Part shown: piece by piece, positions 25,914 through 39,254 of the stretch
Numbering within the stretch: position 1 is the first letter of the stretch
Layout: each line of letters begins with the position of its first letter
NCBI GenBank assembly: GCA_905182985.1
Contig: CAJJDN010000101.1
Coordinates: 160,491-224,490 of the forward strand
Length of the DNA: 64,000 nt
Source of the DNA: Paramecium sonneborni
Lineage: Eukaryota; Ciliophora; Oligohymenophorea; Peniculida; Parameciidae
Direction of reading: 5' to 3'
The notes under the pieces: model-generated
Database searches by the model: none
What the model saw: the letters and a program-made list of their open reading frames with translations, nothing else
What the model was told of the DNA's origin: nothing
Made by a program: the position numbers and the translations under genes

Positions 25914-26634
25914 TATATTAATTGTTTATTTCTAACTATATAATAAAATTAATAAATAATTTCAATTCATTTTTTTCTTGCAAATTCTTCTAAAGCTTCG
26001 CGTCTAGTTACATGATTTTCTCTATCATAATCTGTATTGAAATATTGTTCAGCTTCCTCATACATTAAAACCTCATCTTTTTATTCTAATGGAAATAAAA
26101 CAATCGAGATATCTTCCATAGGGAGAAGATTATACAATACTCCAATTATTATTATAATAAAATCTTACCATTTGACTTCTCCAAATAGAATACTTGAGAC
26201 AACTGTATTACCAATACCAGTAAATATAACAATTAATTCAAGCATTTCAATCATTTCAATTGATAAATGCTTAGAAAGAGATTCTTTAATTGTTCTTCTT
26301 CGAAGTACATTATATTTATCAACAAAATAATATAATGTCAAACCCATAATACTAAATAAAATTCCAACAGGTATGATATCTCCATAAAAGAATGTAAACC
26401 ACATAGTTTTCATAATATCACCATATCTCTTAGCCTATGAATAATCAGGCATCTCCATAATTTCATTAGCTTCTTACTATGTTAATACACAATTCTTAGC
26501 ATTCTTTTATTATTATTATCTTTAATAGTCCTTTTAAATACTCCAAGGGTCAACAAACCATAAGATTGGAGGAATGAATGCATTTAATAAAAATACATTA
26601 GATTCATTATATATAAATCCACCTTTACCAATTA
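25495..26634. repeat. direct duplication, left copy (contig overlap)
   Basis: This 1140-bp block recurs at 26636-27775 (offset 1141) with a single N at 26635 between copies. It covers the 5' half of the methyltransferase gene and the 3' part of the OSCA-like gene. Confidence 0.9.
25967..26634 (-). pseudogene. duplicate 3' fragment of OSCA/TMEM63-like gene
   Basis: Left copy of the last 668 bp of the gene at 27108-29477, cut by the single N. Its C-terminus ends EALEEFARKK. Probably an assembly artefact. Confidence 0.8.
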
Positions 26635-26635
26635 N

Positions 26636-27775
26636 AATCTTTATTCTGCTTATTAACAAGCCTCTGGAGAGATATCAACTAAATGATATTCCATATTTGA
26701 AAATGTCTGAGGTTAGTGATTTCTCAAATAATATAAGACTCCTTCACAAGCAGCACCATATCCAGCACCAATTTCAACTATTCTAAGTTTTTCTTTACGA
26801 GTGAACCTAAATTATTAATTTATGTAATTTCCCAATGTTATTCCATAATATGGTCTAAATACTTCAGAAGGAGTTAACCATTAATTTTCTGGATAATTTT
26901 CTATTAATTTCTTTGTATAATCCTCATAACCCAATAACTATTTAAATTCGATAGGTTTTTTAAGTGCTCCAAGTTGAATATTCTTTACAAAATATCCCTC
27001 AACTGGATGATAAAGACGATCATAAATAAAATCTCTTACTAACATTTTCTTCATTATATTAATTGTTTATTTCTAACTATATAATAAAATTAATAAATAA
27101 TTTCAATTCATTTTTTTCTTGCAAATTCTTCTAAAGCTTCGCGTCTAGTTACATGATTTTCTCTATCATAATCTGTATTGAAATATTGTTCAGCTTCCTC
27201 ATACATTAAAACCTCATCTTTTTATTCTAATGGAAATAAAACAATCGAGATATCTTCCATAGGGAGAAGATTATACAATACTCCAATTATTATTATAATA
27301 AAATCTTACCATTTGACTTCTCCAAATAGAATACTTGAGACAACTGTATTACCAATACCAGTAAATATAACAATTAATTCAAGCATTTCAATCATTTCAA
27401 TTGATAAATGCTTAGAAAGAGATTCTTTAATTGTTCTTCTTCGAAGTACATTATATTTATCAACAAAATAATATAATGTCAAACCCATAATACTAAATAA
27501 AATTCCAACAGGTATGATATCTCCATAAAAGAATGTAAACCACATAGTTTTCATAATATCACCATATCTCTTAGCCTATGAATAATCAGGCATCTCCATA
27601 ATTTCATTAGCTTCTTACTATGTTAATACACAATTCTTAGCATTCTTTTATTATTATTATCTTTAATAGTCCTTTTAAATACTCCAAGGGTCAACAAACC
27701 ATAAGATTGGAGGAATGAATGCATTTAATAAAAATACATTAGATTCATTATATATAAATCCACCTTTACCAATTA
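26636..27775. repeat. direct duplication, right copy
   Basis: Second copy of 25495-26634. Bases 26636-27054 duplicate the 5' half of the methyltransferase gene without its 3' part and are not a separate gene. Confidence 0.9.
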
Positions 27776-29477
27776 TTGTTAGTTTAATATAAATTTTATA
27801 TAATATTTAATAATATTTGATCATAATTACATAACCTGTTAAAAAGAAATCTATAACTAACGAGATTAGAGCTGTATTAATAAATAAGGCAACTGATTGT
27901 TTTCTTGCAAAACTTATGTTGAATTTAGTTTTATTTGAGATTTTTTCTAAATCAACAATCAAATGATAAACTTTTCCAATAACAAATTTATTGAAAAATA
28001 CTACTGTCCATGAAATATATTAACTAGTTAAGAATGCAAAAGTTTAAGTTAATGAATCTTTAATACCTTTCTTTTCTTATTCTTCTACTTATTCATTCAT
28101 TCTTTCAGCCAATTCACTAAGAAACCAAATCAAAAAAAAACAACCTGCCATAACACTAATAGAAATTGACCAAGCAACAACTCTTGCTTTAACTTTTTAT
28201 CCAGTTTAAATATGTATAAATTCCCAATCTACATCATTAGGTTCTGGTGGTTCTTCTACATATAATTTATGTTCATTTAAAATTAACCCTTTTTCTTTTA
28301 TATCTGCTGTTTTCCCTTAATTGAAAAATGCCTTCATTCTTTCCCAAGATGTATGAGGATTATGTTATAATACAATTTATTTCATTTCTTCAGTTAAAAA
28401 CTTATAAATGCAATACCTGCAAATTTATCTCTATTTATAAATAATTCATGTTCAACTTAATGAATTTTATGTTCTAAAGATTCTAATTTTTCATCTAATT
28501 ATTTAACTTTAAAATCAGTGAAATTCATACCATTTTCTATTAAATATTCTTACTTTTCTCTTACTAATTCTTTTAAGGATTCTTCTAAATCAATTACTTC
28601 ATCTAAATTATAAACTAAAACTATTTTAGTGACTTTTAATTCTCTACCATCTGCTGCATAATTTTAAAATATATTCTTAAGTACTTCTTAATAATCTTCA
28701 TTTAATTTTGGAATATTTTTAACACAAATTGTATAATCCGTTGGAGTCAATTAAGATTCATCAACTTCTATGACAATACTTCTTTAAGCTTTTCTAAAAA
28801 ATAAAAATGAAAACATATTAGCTAATACTACAACTAATGATAAATTAGATTACCAACTTTTTATATCTTATCTATCATAAACATTTGCTAAACTTACAAA
28901 ATGCCACAACGATCCACCACAAATTGAATTCTCTTTTTTGTGTTAATGATTATAATTTAAATGATTTTCTATTTGCTAATTTGAATGATTTTGTATATGA
29001 TGTTACTGATTTTCATTCTTTATTTTTTGTAATTTTATTTAATTATAACAATAATCACCCATTAAATCTTGTAGCTAAACAAAACATTCCTTTCAATAAC
29101 CAAAATTTAACTAAAATAAATATACAATATTTAATAAACATGTAAAACAATGGAAATCCTGATCCTAAAAATTTCATTTCAATTGTATCACAATCATATT
29201 ATAAATCTATTCTTTCTATTGAATATCCACAACAAGGACATGCAGTTTATTCATCAATTTCTAATTCTTAAGCTACTCTTCTTGCTTTTGCATGTTTTTC
29301 AGCTAATTATCAATCACAAGGTATTACTAAAGGATTATAATGATTTGATTAATGTGACTTATGATGTAATTTTTGAACATTCTTTTCACATTTACTTCTT
29401 TAATGTTCTGAGAAATCCCTACTTATACCTTAGGATTCATGCTATTAAATTGAATTTTAAATGAAACGACTAGCCAT
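27108..29477 (-). CDS. OSCA/TMEM63 (CSC1-like) osmo- or mechanosensitive channel-like protein
   Basis: Multi-pass membrane protein. An N-terminal segment has ACPCCGYSIER and a helix FPLFYMFIKYCIFILVKFW. Next come the cytosolic block LTPTDYTICVKNIPKL with SWERMKAFFN, then several helices. The C-terminal pore half has MWFTFFYGDIIPVGILFSI and LTLYYFVDKYNVLRRR, which is diagnostic of the OSCA/TMEM63 family. Members are Ca2+-permeable channels gated by membrane tension. A one-base overcall at the CCC run 29058-29060 (GGG on the coding strand) must be corrected to read FNGDYCYN. The first join (near 29310) needs either a 15-nt intron or an indel. Start MASRFIQNS. Confidence 0.8.
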
Positions 29478-29598
29478 TCAAAAATTAAAATAATAATAGT
29501 GTTTAATTTTGTTTATTAAATTTCATAATATTCTATAAAATAATAATTTATAAGTCATTATCATAATCTTTAAATATTTTATTAAATAATATTCCATA

Positions 29599-30376
29599 AT
29601 GAATCGTCTTTTTGGTACTTCTAAATAAGAACCTCCAAAATAATAACCTCCCCCACCTTAAAATCCTTAATAACCTAAGGTAATAGACTTGACAGAACAA
29701 TAAAAAAGAGTAAAATTGATTTATTAAAGAAGTCTGAAGCAAAAGTTAAAGAATTGACTGAATAAATCTAAGAATTAGATAAATAGATTGCTGAGTAATA
29801 TCACAAAGCTAAAAACTCAAAAGGAGTTCAATAAACTACAGCTAAATCAAGAGCAGTAATGCTTCTTAAGAGAAAGAAGATGTAAATACTTAACTTAAGA
29901 TTAGGTTGGAATAATAATTAGGATAAATGCTCAATAATTAAATGACCTTAGATTAAGTAGCTTTTACTAAAGAAAACATTTAAAATACTCTTGAAATGGT
30001 ATCTAATTGATTTTTTTATCAAAGGCTCAAGCAATGTAATAAGTTGTTGCTGTTCAAAAAGAAGCATTTAAAGAAATCGATATGGACAAACTTGATGGTA
30101 TTGTTTTTACTTAGTATCACTAGATCTCATGGATGATATGGAAGATATGAAATTTGAAACAGATTACATGAATGAAATGATGAATAGAAATTATGGATGT
30201 GATATAGATGAAAGTGAATTAGATAGGGAAATGGCAGAAATTGAAAATGATATGAATTTCAATGCTTTCTAGCCTTAACAACAATAATAACAAGTTTCTT
30301 ATTAGGTATTTCTTTCATTTTTACTCCATAGAGTCTTACGGGTTAAAAGTAAGTTTATAACCCTTAAACCAATTGA
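29599..30376 (+). CDS. CHMP5/VPS60-like ESCRT-III subunit
   Basis: Starts MNRLFGTSK followed by a proline-rich linker, as in CHMP5. Then come helix 1 (KSEAKVKELTEQIQELDKQI), the RAVMLLKRKKM segment and the C-terminal acidic helix MDDMEDMKFETDYMNEMM with YGCDIDESELDREMAEIE. This order is that of VPS60/CHMP5, which acts with LIP5 and Vps4 in multivesicular body sorting. Several short introns are needed, including a 26-nt one just before the last dozen codons (about 30306-30331). Expected length about 220 residues. It is divergent from the OSCA-like gene over 121 bp. Confidence 0.85.
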
Positions 30377-30659
30377 TTTTCATATATTCATTTTATAACA
30401 TTGTTATAATCAATTTATTTTTTACATATTTTATTCATTAATTATATTTTATTCCTACTTACTCTATATTCTCTCTCTTTTTTAAACTTCAAAATAAATT
30501 ATATACTTAGAATATTATTCTATTTTGTTATATGTATTTTCCAACATTTAATAAATATTCCCATTTTATTAATTTCCCTCTTTTATATATATATTTATTC
30601 TATAGAATCTTTTAATGAACAAATATTTGTTGAATATTTATAAACACAAATAATTTTAC

Positions 30660-31872
30660 TCATTATTTTTACATTTTCTATGTACAAATCTATTCTAAAA
30701 TTAAATCTTATTCTTATCTTTTTGATTAATTCTAGCAATCATTTTATTATTCTTTGTTCGAAACTTCATTATTGTATTGCTCTTTTAAAGTTGTTTCTAA
30801 ATCTGAAAATGGAATACTCAATTATAGATTCTCTTATACTAATCCTTAAACCCACTTATTCTTTTAAATGTCTTATAATTTTATTCTACTTTTATGATTA
30901 GGATTTAAAAGCTCTCTGATCAAAGTTACTAATTCAAAACTTACTTATCTAGGAAACCTATATTTTCCTTCACTTATACTAATAAATATTTCGGCATTAT
31001 TTTTTCCATTAAAAGGATACTGTCCAAATATTAAATAAAATAATAGAATTCCTAATGCCCAAATATCCTAACAAAAGTTTATTTTCTTTAATTTTCCTGA
31101 TAATATCTCAGGGGATATGTATTGAACTGTTCCAACATTCAAGGGTTCATCAAATGGTATACCAGTACCTGATAAATATGCTAAACCAAAGTCAATAATT
31201 TTAATCTACTTTAAAATTTAAATAATTACTTAAAATTTAGTATTATCTGTAAAAAGTATATTTTCCAATTTCAAATCTCTATGAATTACATTATTTCTAT
31301 GCATATACGCTAATCCATCTAATATCTAATTAAATAAATATCTGGCAATTTTCTCATTTAATGGACCATTTTCTAAAATATATTAAAAATATTTTACCTA
31401 CAACAAAATCTAATAAAGTTTCTCCCTTTAAATATTCCATTTCTAAGACTGCTTCTGATTTATTTGGAAATAGTTTATAACTATACAATTTAACAATATT
31501 TTTATGTTTCAATTATTCTAAAATGACTGCTTCTCTGGCTATATATAAGTATTAACTTTTTTAATCATCACTTAAGAACTTTATAATTTTATCCTCATTA
31601 GTAATTTTGTGTTAAATGTGCATTATAGTGGCCTAACCTCCTTTACATATAAGAGACTTAGGAATATGTTCAAAAAGGATATATTTGCTATCCAGTTTCT
31701 TACCATTTGTTGTCACAAATAGTTTACCATTCTGTTTCAAATATTGTAAATCTTCCTCAAAAATTTCTTAGCATTAGTGATCAAAAACCCTAATTTTTTA
31801 TGACGTCTTCATTCCAGCTACTAACTTAATTATTTTATTAAGCGAAGATGCTTAAGAAATAGTGACATGCAT
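30660..31872 (-). CDS. serine/threonine protein kinase
   Basis: A complete kinase core is visible: CKGGQATIMHI (atypical Gly loop), KIIKFL (β3 Lys), [49 protein letters not shown], and [19 protein letters not shown]. The order and the short C-terminal tail suggest a CAMK/SNF1-like group. About 75 residues precede the core and a Gln-rich tail of about 50 residues follows. Two or three short introns interrupt the C-lobe and the region after IIDF. Start MHVTISQASSLNK. Substrate unknown. Confidence 0.85.
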
Positions 31873-32059
31873 AGGGTTTTACGATTATAGGTAAATAGTT
31901 AATTGAGGATGACTAAAAGATGAGGAGTTAAAGTTGGTTGATAAACAATTTTTCATTGCGTAATTAAATAAAAATAATCATGATATATAATTTAAACTCA
32001 TTTAAATACAATAATTATTAATTACTTTTAATATTAACTTTTATTATAAAAATTGAACA

Positions 32060-32482
32060 TCATTAATTTGTAATTTTCATTAGGAAATCCTTTATTTTAT
32101 CAACTTTCTATTATAATGATTGCCCATCTTAAAATACAAACTTATCATTTTATACAACCTCTCTTTTACCTTCCAATAGTGCTTATATTGAAAGATTGTA
32201 TAATTTAAGTGAATCTAAAATTTGCTACTTGCTTAAATGAGGTAGTTTTATTTATTATACTTAAACTTTCAAATTGAACAACTTATCCTATATTTCCTGC
32301 TTAAATTACTTTTTTTTCCATTTACTAAGAATTGTCTCTTATTTAGGTATTCTGTTTAATTATGAGAAATGTTCATATAAAAGTTTGGATTCTTAATGTG
32401 CATTCTTAAAGCATCCAAAAAATGTTTATTTCTGTTACTTATTTTACTAATATCTCCAAAGAAATATTCTGAATTTCAACAT
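32060..32482 (-). CDS. small hypothetical helical protein
   Basis: Uninterrupted 140-codon frame, start MLKFRIFLWRYQQNKQ, end ...DFLMKITNQ. It is rich in Lys, Gln and Leu with regular heptad-like spacing (about residues 45-85), so probably helical or a short coiled coil. The basic start with few acids could be a mitochondrial presequence. No family is recognised. Confidence 0.55.
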
Positions 32483-32557
32483 AATATTTATGATTGATAA
32501 TTATAAAAATAACCTTTAATATTAATATTTATTAGATATTGATATAATATTGAATAC

Positions 32558-33506
32558 TCACTTAGATCTTATCAAATATGAACACACTTATTAGATCTTG
32601 GATATAACAAATCCTAATATAGGGTTATGTTTATATGGTTCCAAAAATCTTTAATTAACATATTTACATTCTTCTTTAAAACTATCAAGTAATATATATT
32701 TGATTCTAATAAAATTTGCATAGAAAACAAAGGTGAACAGAGATGATCGTCCAATAAGTAAGAATATCAAAGTAGCTGGAACTATTGCTATTTCTATTCT
32801 GTATTTAATTTTATAGATTTCTTTTTACATTGAATATATTTTATCAACTTAATTCTTAAAATCTAAAAGAAATCAAATATTTATACATTAATATATTGTT
32901 CCTTGCAATAATAAAACATAGGATGCTAATCCAAGAATAAAATGTAAGATTATTGGAACATTAAAAACAGCTTTGAAGGAGTAAACGAATAAGTATCCAA
33001 TCAAAAAGAATAGATTTTATGTAAATTCATTTTTTAGTACCTTCTCACCATATTCTCTTGTCCTTGTTGGAAATTTGCATTATCTATACAAACCTAAAAT
33101 ACAGGCAGCAACTGCAAATTAAGTATTTGGGACTATAGTAATGAAAGAAGTAACAATAAATGCTAATTTTAAAAAATTCTCTAATCCAAAAAGAATTTTC
33201 TAAACAAGAGCTAATATGAAATCAATATTTACTTTACTATCCAAGGTTAAAAGCCCCTCCTTTTTATTAATTAGTATGATTTGCATATGAAGCTTACTAG
33301 TTTGGATTATTTATAAACTCAGAATCAAAGTCTGGATCAATATTATCCTTATACCAAATTTTCTTTAGTTTTTCAAATCTTTCTTTAGGTCTAATTATAA
33401 GAAGTTTCTAATACATTTTTGGATCTAATTCTTTAATAAAATCCTTCCAAACTACGTTATTTTCAAAATTAAAATTCTCAAACTGTCTCAGTTTTGCTTG
33501 ATTCAT
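32558..33506 (-). CDS. TMEM33/Pom33-like membrane protein
   Basis: A 90-residue soluble N-terminus (MNQAKLRQFENFNFEN...) precedes hydrophobic segments in the TMEM33 layout: FILALVQKILFGLENF, a CILGLYRQCKFPTRTREYG loop, then QNLFFLIGYLFVYSFKAVF, ILHFILGLASYVLLL and a late RFLEPYKHNPILGFVI. TMEM33/Pom33 proteins sit in ER and nuclear envelope membranes near pores. A 24-nt intron is at about 32834-32857. One extra base in the CCCC run 33254-33257 must be removed to join the N-terminus to the membrane part. The similarity is pattern-level, so the assignment is moderate. Confidence 0.5.
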
Positions 33507-33838
33507 AAATTGTCTGAATTTATTTTAATTAAAAAAGAAAACAAATTAAATTGATATGTATTTATCAAAATATATATACGTATTTCTCACTTTTATAAAT
33601 TTACCTCAAACTTAATGTATTATGGCTGTCTTCAAATTTAAAAAAAATATTTATTCTAGTCTATTAAAATGTTTCTGCAAAATACATTGTATATTTTCCA
33701 TTCATAAATTATTTTTCGCTAATCATAATTCATGAGTATTTAATTATTTATTATTTAAAAAATATATAATATAGATTAATTTCTTCATTTAATCTAAAAT
33801 CTAAATATGAACAAAAAATTACAATAATATATATTTTC
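33507..33838. promoter_or_regulatory. divergent intergenic region
   Basis: This 332-bp AT-rich spacer lies between the divergent TMEM33-like gene and the large membrane-protein gene. I see no distinct motif or RNA in it. Confidence 0.3.
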
Positions 33839-36800
33839 ATGATAATCTACTTCTTAATAACTTATTTAGGGATATCAAACTTAATACAAACAAATTTGGA
33901 ATATAATTGTGAATAAGACATAACATTAAAGTTATAAGAAAACTATATTCCAATTATCTTAGATAAAAAAGCTCCATAAGAATTTACTTTGAGAGATTAA
34001 CCTGAATTTTTAAAAATTTCAGGTACTTTTGAAATAGATAGTTAAAATGTTGTGTATTCATCCATCTATGATGAAACGCTTGTTTAAATTCTATATTATA
34101 ATAATTTATATTACTTAAAGAAATTCATTATGGTATTTAATTTAGTCCAAGGATAAATAATGAATTACACATTATAAATTATTTATTAAGCTGAAATTGA
34201 GATAAAATAATGTGAAAAAATTTTATCAGTTGAACTAGCAACATAAAAATTATTTATGCTTTGTTAAAAAGATGATTAATATTTTATTAGTATATACGAT
34301 TTAAGAAATAATGACTAAGTCTTAATTCCTATAAATTCTTTTACAAAATAATAATAATTAAGCATTACTTAAATTATATATATAGAAAATTAATAATATT
34401 TTCTCATAGGATTTTATAATTGTGAAGATTGGATAATATTTTTTTGCGATTATAGAGCTATCCAAATTTTAGCAAGATAAAATTAATTTTAAGATTAAAT
34501 TTTGAGACATATTTAATATGATTAAGATGTCATATTATAATTTGACCATTTCATCTTTAACTTGGATTAAAATATAACTATTTATGAAAACAAGGAAAAG
34601 AAAATACTAAATTTTTTATTTTAAAATAATGAATTAGTGATAATTCTTGATAAAACTGATGAATATTTAGTAGATTAATTTTAAACTCATTACATTCTGT
34701 ATAGAAATGACTCACCTTAAATTATAATTAAAGAAAAACCTTTTATTATTATGTAATTTGATACATACATAGAATATATAAATAAATTTTCAAAAAGTTT
34801 TTTATTATTCTTAAAAGTGCAGAAGCTGTTTTTTTTAGATTCTTATAAACCCTTTTTAATATCAATTAATTAATTTAATGAATTAACTCTTATTTAATTA
34901 AATTAACATTCTTAATAGTTAATATGTAATGAGTATAAATATTAAAATAAGATTAATTTGGCATCAATTATCTTTAAGGATAATTTAATATTAGAGAATA
35001 TCAAAATTTATCACAACCGAACTTATGAAATAAGTAACTTTTTATATGATGAAAAAATTAAATTATACAAAAATTCATTCTAATATTCCTTTTTTAAGCT
35101 CGAAATTTATAACCAAAGGTTGGCTCCAGAAATAATTTTATTATAAAATAATACAATCTAATGTAAAATCGAGTCATTTTTTATTATAAATGGTTCTTGC
35201 AAAGTACTTAAAAATTTATTTTGGATTAAAGAATCAATAACTTTTAATTAATTGTATATTTTATTTTAATAAAATAATTATGAACTTTGGATTATGAATT
35301 GTCGAACTAAACAAAATTTCAAAGTTGGAAAGTTTGAAAGATTGGATGAAAATAAAATTTAAATATTCAAATTTGACATTTTTATACCTTACCAAGAAGG
35401 AACAAAAATATTATTTATTAAAATAAAACAGGCTTCATTTGATTCCAAAATTATTCTAATTAAAGATATAGTCTTAAAAATTTTTAAGAGTAAACTTAAC
35501 TATTTAATTGTGACAAAATCTTGCTTAATTTATTGCCTCATTACAAGCTCTAGGATATTATTTGTTGAGATTTATTAAGATTTAACATTACATTATGAAA
35601 ATAAATGTCAAAATTATAATGTTCTTCACAACTTAGTTACTTCTCTTTTTTTTAATAAAACAATAAAATTTATAAGTTAAAGATTTACATTTGAATATGA
35701 TTTTGATAACGAAATAATCTCTATTCATTATATAAAATTATCCTAGAATAATTACATTGTAATTGAAAAAACAAAAGATCAAGAAATCAAATTAAAGAAA
35801 TATATTATAGACCATTATTAAAAAATTTTACTTTTCCTACTACCAAAATATGGATTTGAGTATTAAATACCTATTCAATATGATGAAAATGGGTATTTTC
35901 TAGGAATAGCTGCAACAAAAAATAATACTAAAGTAATTTTAATTTATTATTTATTTAATGATTATCATGATATTTTAATTGATGTTATTTAGGTTGAAAA
36001 TTTTATTTTTCAATTTATCTCTGATTATTAATTAGCTTTTTAAGTTAATACAAAATGGAGCATTTATTAATTGGCAAAATTTACCATGAATTGTCAAATT
36101 GAAACATTTACTGAAGAATAAAAGATTGAATAGTATTAATTAATATTTTAGTCAAAATTGGATGAGAAGATTAAAAATAAAATTACAATTAACTTTTAAT
36201 TTATAAATCTAACTGGATATTTGATTCCTAACAAATAATCTTTAATAAAATTTATTGTTACTAGTTAAAATCAAATTTTTTTTGACCCTCGAAATTTAGT
36301 AACAGGCTAGATTTACTCTATTTCTTCTTCAGACATTGATATTAATCCTCCAATTAAAAATATTAGAAATATTTCAGAAACATTATGTTCTTATTAAATT
36401 GATACGGTTTGTTATAATTATGAGGAAAATTATTTTATTTTAGATATTTTAAATGATGAAAATCATCGTTAAATACAAGCATAAGACTAATAAATATTTA
36501 AAAGCTCTTCATATTATATAATAATCTCATTTATAAGTAAAGATTAACATTAAGTTTAAATATATAAATAAGGTTTAGGAATTATATTAACAACAAATTT
36601 AAAATTAGAAAATTTTTTAAAATTTAATTGGGTATACATTTTTTCTAATTATTTTTTGATATAATTTAAGTAATAATTAAATATATATGTTTTTGAGTCA
36701 GAAATATTAAAACTTATTGAAACCTTAAATTTTGATTGTTATTAATGTGAGATTGTTGAAGTATAAAATCTTAATAATACAATAATGATGATTTTGTTAA

Positions 36801-37576
36801 TAAATTAAAAAATTTATATAAAGATATTAGAGATAGTAAATGAAAAACCAAACTTGCATTATTTCAATGATGTAGAGTAATCAGAACTTTTGAAATCCAT
36901 TTAAAGTAGATCATACATGTTTTATAATTTAATTTCAATACATGATAAATAACTTTCTTGCTAATTAGCTGTTATTCCATTTGATGATAATATTTAAATC
37001 TATTATGTGCTTTTAGATCTAAGATTTTAATAACTAAGGATAAGTAAAATAGGAGCTATTTCATAATTTGAAATTAACAATATTTATCAATATTTTTTCT
37101 TATAATCAGAATTAATGCTATTGTGTATATAAAGTTAAATACATAAGGCAATAATTTTGTATAATTTATCAAATATTTCAGCATTTAATTTACAACATCC
37201 TATATAAAGAGTTATTGTTGACTAAAACTCAGAAATATAGTTATATAATTAAACTAATTTCTATATTTTTTAAAAAGGTAGCAATTAAAGTTAATTATTT
37301 GAACTATCAAAATATTCATTTGAAATTAAAAATACATCAAATAAACTTGTAAATATTTCCTTTTCAAATATTTAGAATAATTTAGAATTATAAATAGAAT
37401 TAATTTACAAAATATCTGATGATTCTGAAAATAATCAGTTAATATTTATTTCTGATAAATTCACTTTTTTTTTTATTTTCATCTGTTTTATAATATTTTT
37501 AGTTATTTTTTATATAATCAAGCATAAGAAAAACAAAAATTAAACTCTTTAGAATACGATTGAGATTGAATTATGA
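33839..37576 (+). CDS. large type I membrane protein, unknown function
   Basis: A single frame of 1245 codons from ATG 33839 to TGA 37574-37576 with no intron needed. The start MIIYFLITYLGISNLIQT looks like a signal peptide. The long middle part is rich in Tyr, Asn, Phe and Ile, probably β-rich, with scattered Cys. Near the end a single helix (FIFICFIIFLVIFYII) is followed by a basic KHKKNKN cytosolic tail. This architecture suggests a surface or secretory-pathway protein. No domain family is recognised. Unlike its neighbours it lacks introns. Confidence 0.65.
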
Positions 37577-37727
37577 TATTAATATTATTTAAAAAATAAA
37601 GTAATTTGATAAATTTATAAAATGCTTTAATCTTTGGCAATGAAGTTCTTTAAATTTTTTGAGTAGTTTTATATATTTATATTCTTTTAAACTTGAAATT
37701 TTTATATAATTTAATAGTTAATTAAAT

Positions 37728-39225
37728 ATGTAAAGTCATGTAAATTAATAGAAATACGAATCTTATGAGATGCAAAAGCCAAACATAACAATTTTTGAGT
37801 AATCAACATAGTTGAAAATTTAAATTGATGAATAAATTGAAGAATCTGACCCTGAACCAGAGAAGAACATTTAAGAAACGTAAAATTAAAATTTGTTACC
37901 TTCTAAATTGTACATTTACTTTCACAAATAGAAAAAGTTAAGAATATAAAACAATTATTGAGGATGAAAATGAAGAATGCTAATTGGAAGAAAATGTAAA
38001 GGAAATAAATCATTAAAAACCTTTTCTAATGTCAATCAATTTTGCTAACTTAAGCCTGTATAGATTTTCTAGTTTAGATTAAGACAAGGTAATCTCGATT
38101 GTGTTTAATAGAGTAGAATTTAAGGGCTGAGATAAATAATATAGAAATAAATAACAATGTTATTTATTATTAAATTGAAACTAAGTCATCTCAATTAGGA
38201 TACACAGTAAAAGTGAAGAGAAGATATAATGATTTTAAGCTTTTATTGAGAGAATTAAATATTCGATATCCTTAACTTATATTACCATATCTACCAATAG
38301 GAATTGGTATGGGTAAACTTAGCAATAAAGATATAGAAGATAGAAAGAGATTATTATAAAATGTTATAAATATAATAACTATGCATTAAGAATTAATACT
38401 TTCAAGTTCTGTAAGAAATGTAATTATTATTTAATTAATTAGTTTTTTGAAGAAGGAGATCAATAGGAATTTGATAATAAAAGAAATTAAAGTCAATTTA
38501 ATATGAAGGGAGGTTTGGCATAAAATATATAAAATATAATTGATAAAAGCATAAAATCATTTGGATAATTAAAGAATTGGTGGAATGGCACTAATACAAT
38601 CAAAAATAATGAGGAACTTCAATCAATATAGAAAGAGTTAGTTTAATTATTAAATAAATAAGTTAAGCTTTAGAAATTACTATTTTATATATAATCATTA
38701 CAAAAGAAATAACAAAAAATTAAAGATATTATTGCTCATTAAGATAGTTAAAAAACATAATTATTAATTGAAACTAAATTACATGATTGTGTATTAGATT
38801 ATGCTAAGAATTTAGATTTCTAAACGAATACTTTAGAAGATAAGTTTGTAAATTAATATTATTATTTCTTAGGATTAATATTATCAACAATAAATTTGGT
38901 AATTAATGAATTTAATTGAATTTATTGATTATGCTAATATATATTTTCAATAATTAATAAAGTATATAGAAGATTTGAATGAATAATTATTATTAGTAGC
39001 ACCAAATCAATAAACGTATAAATTATTTAATTAATTAGTCATTAAACAATAAAGGATGAGATTACTAAATATTTGAATAAGGCAAAGGATTAATTTTGTA
39101 ATAAAAAAGATGGAATAATATCAAAATATATAGGGATATAATAAAAAGGGTTAATTGATTATTATATTAGTCAGTAATAGGAGATTTGGAATTATGCTTA
39201 AGAAATGAAAAACAAATTTAATTGA
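37728..39225 (+). CDS. PX-BAR sorting nexin
   Basis: After an acidic N-terminus (about 110 residues), a PX domain reads VISIVFNRVEF, YTVKVKRRYNDFKLLLREL (RRYxDF phosphoinositide-binding block), ILPYLPIG and DRKRLLQNVINIITMHQEL. The C-terminal 300 residues are long helices typical of a BAR domain, ending IWNYAQEMKNKFN. Sorting nexins of this type bind PI3P on endosomes and form retromer-like tubules. Introns of 22, 32, 25 and 23 nt fit. One extra G in the GGG run 38124-38126 must be removed to keep the PX frame. Confidence 0.8.
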
Positions 39226-39254
39226 TGTGACTTTTTATATAATTAAATTAAACA

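Noticed and set aside
28885..29464. Two long plus-strand frames with Asn/Asp-rich protein-like sequence
   Set aside because: They are the antisense of the OSCA-like gene, whose minus-strand frame carries the family motifs and the first membrane helix.
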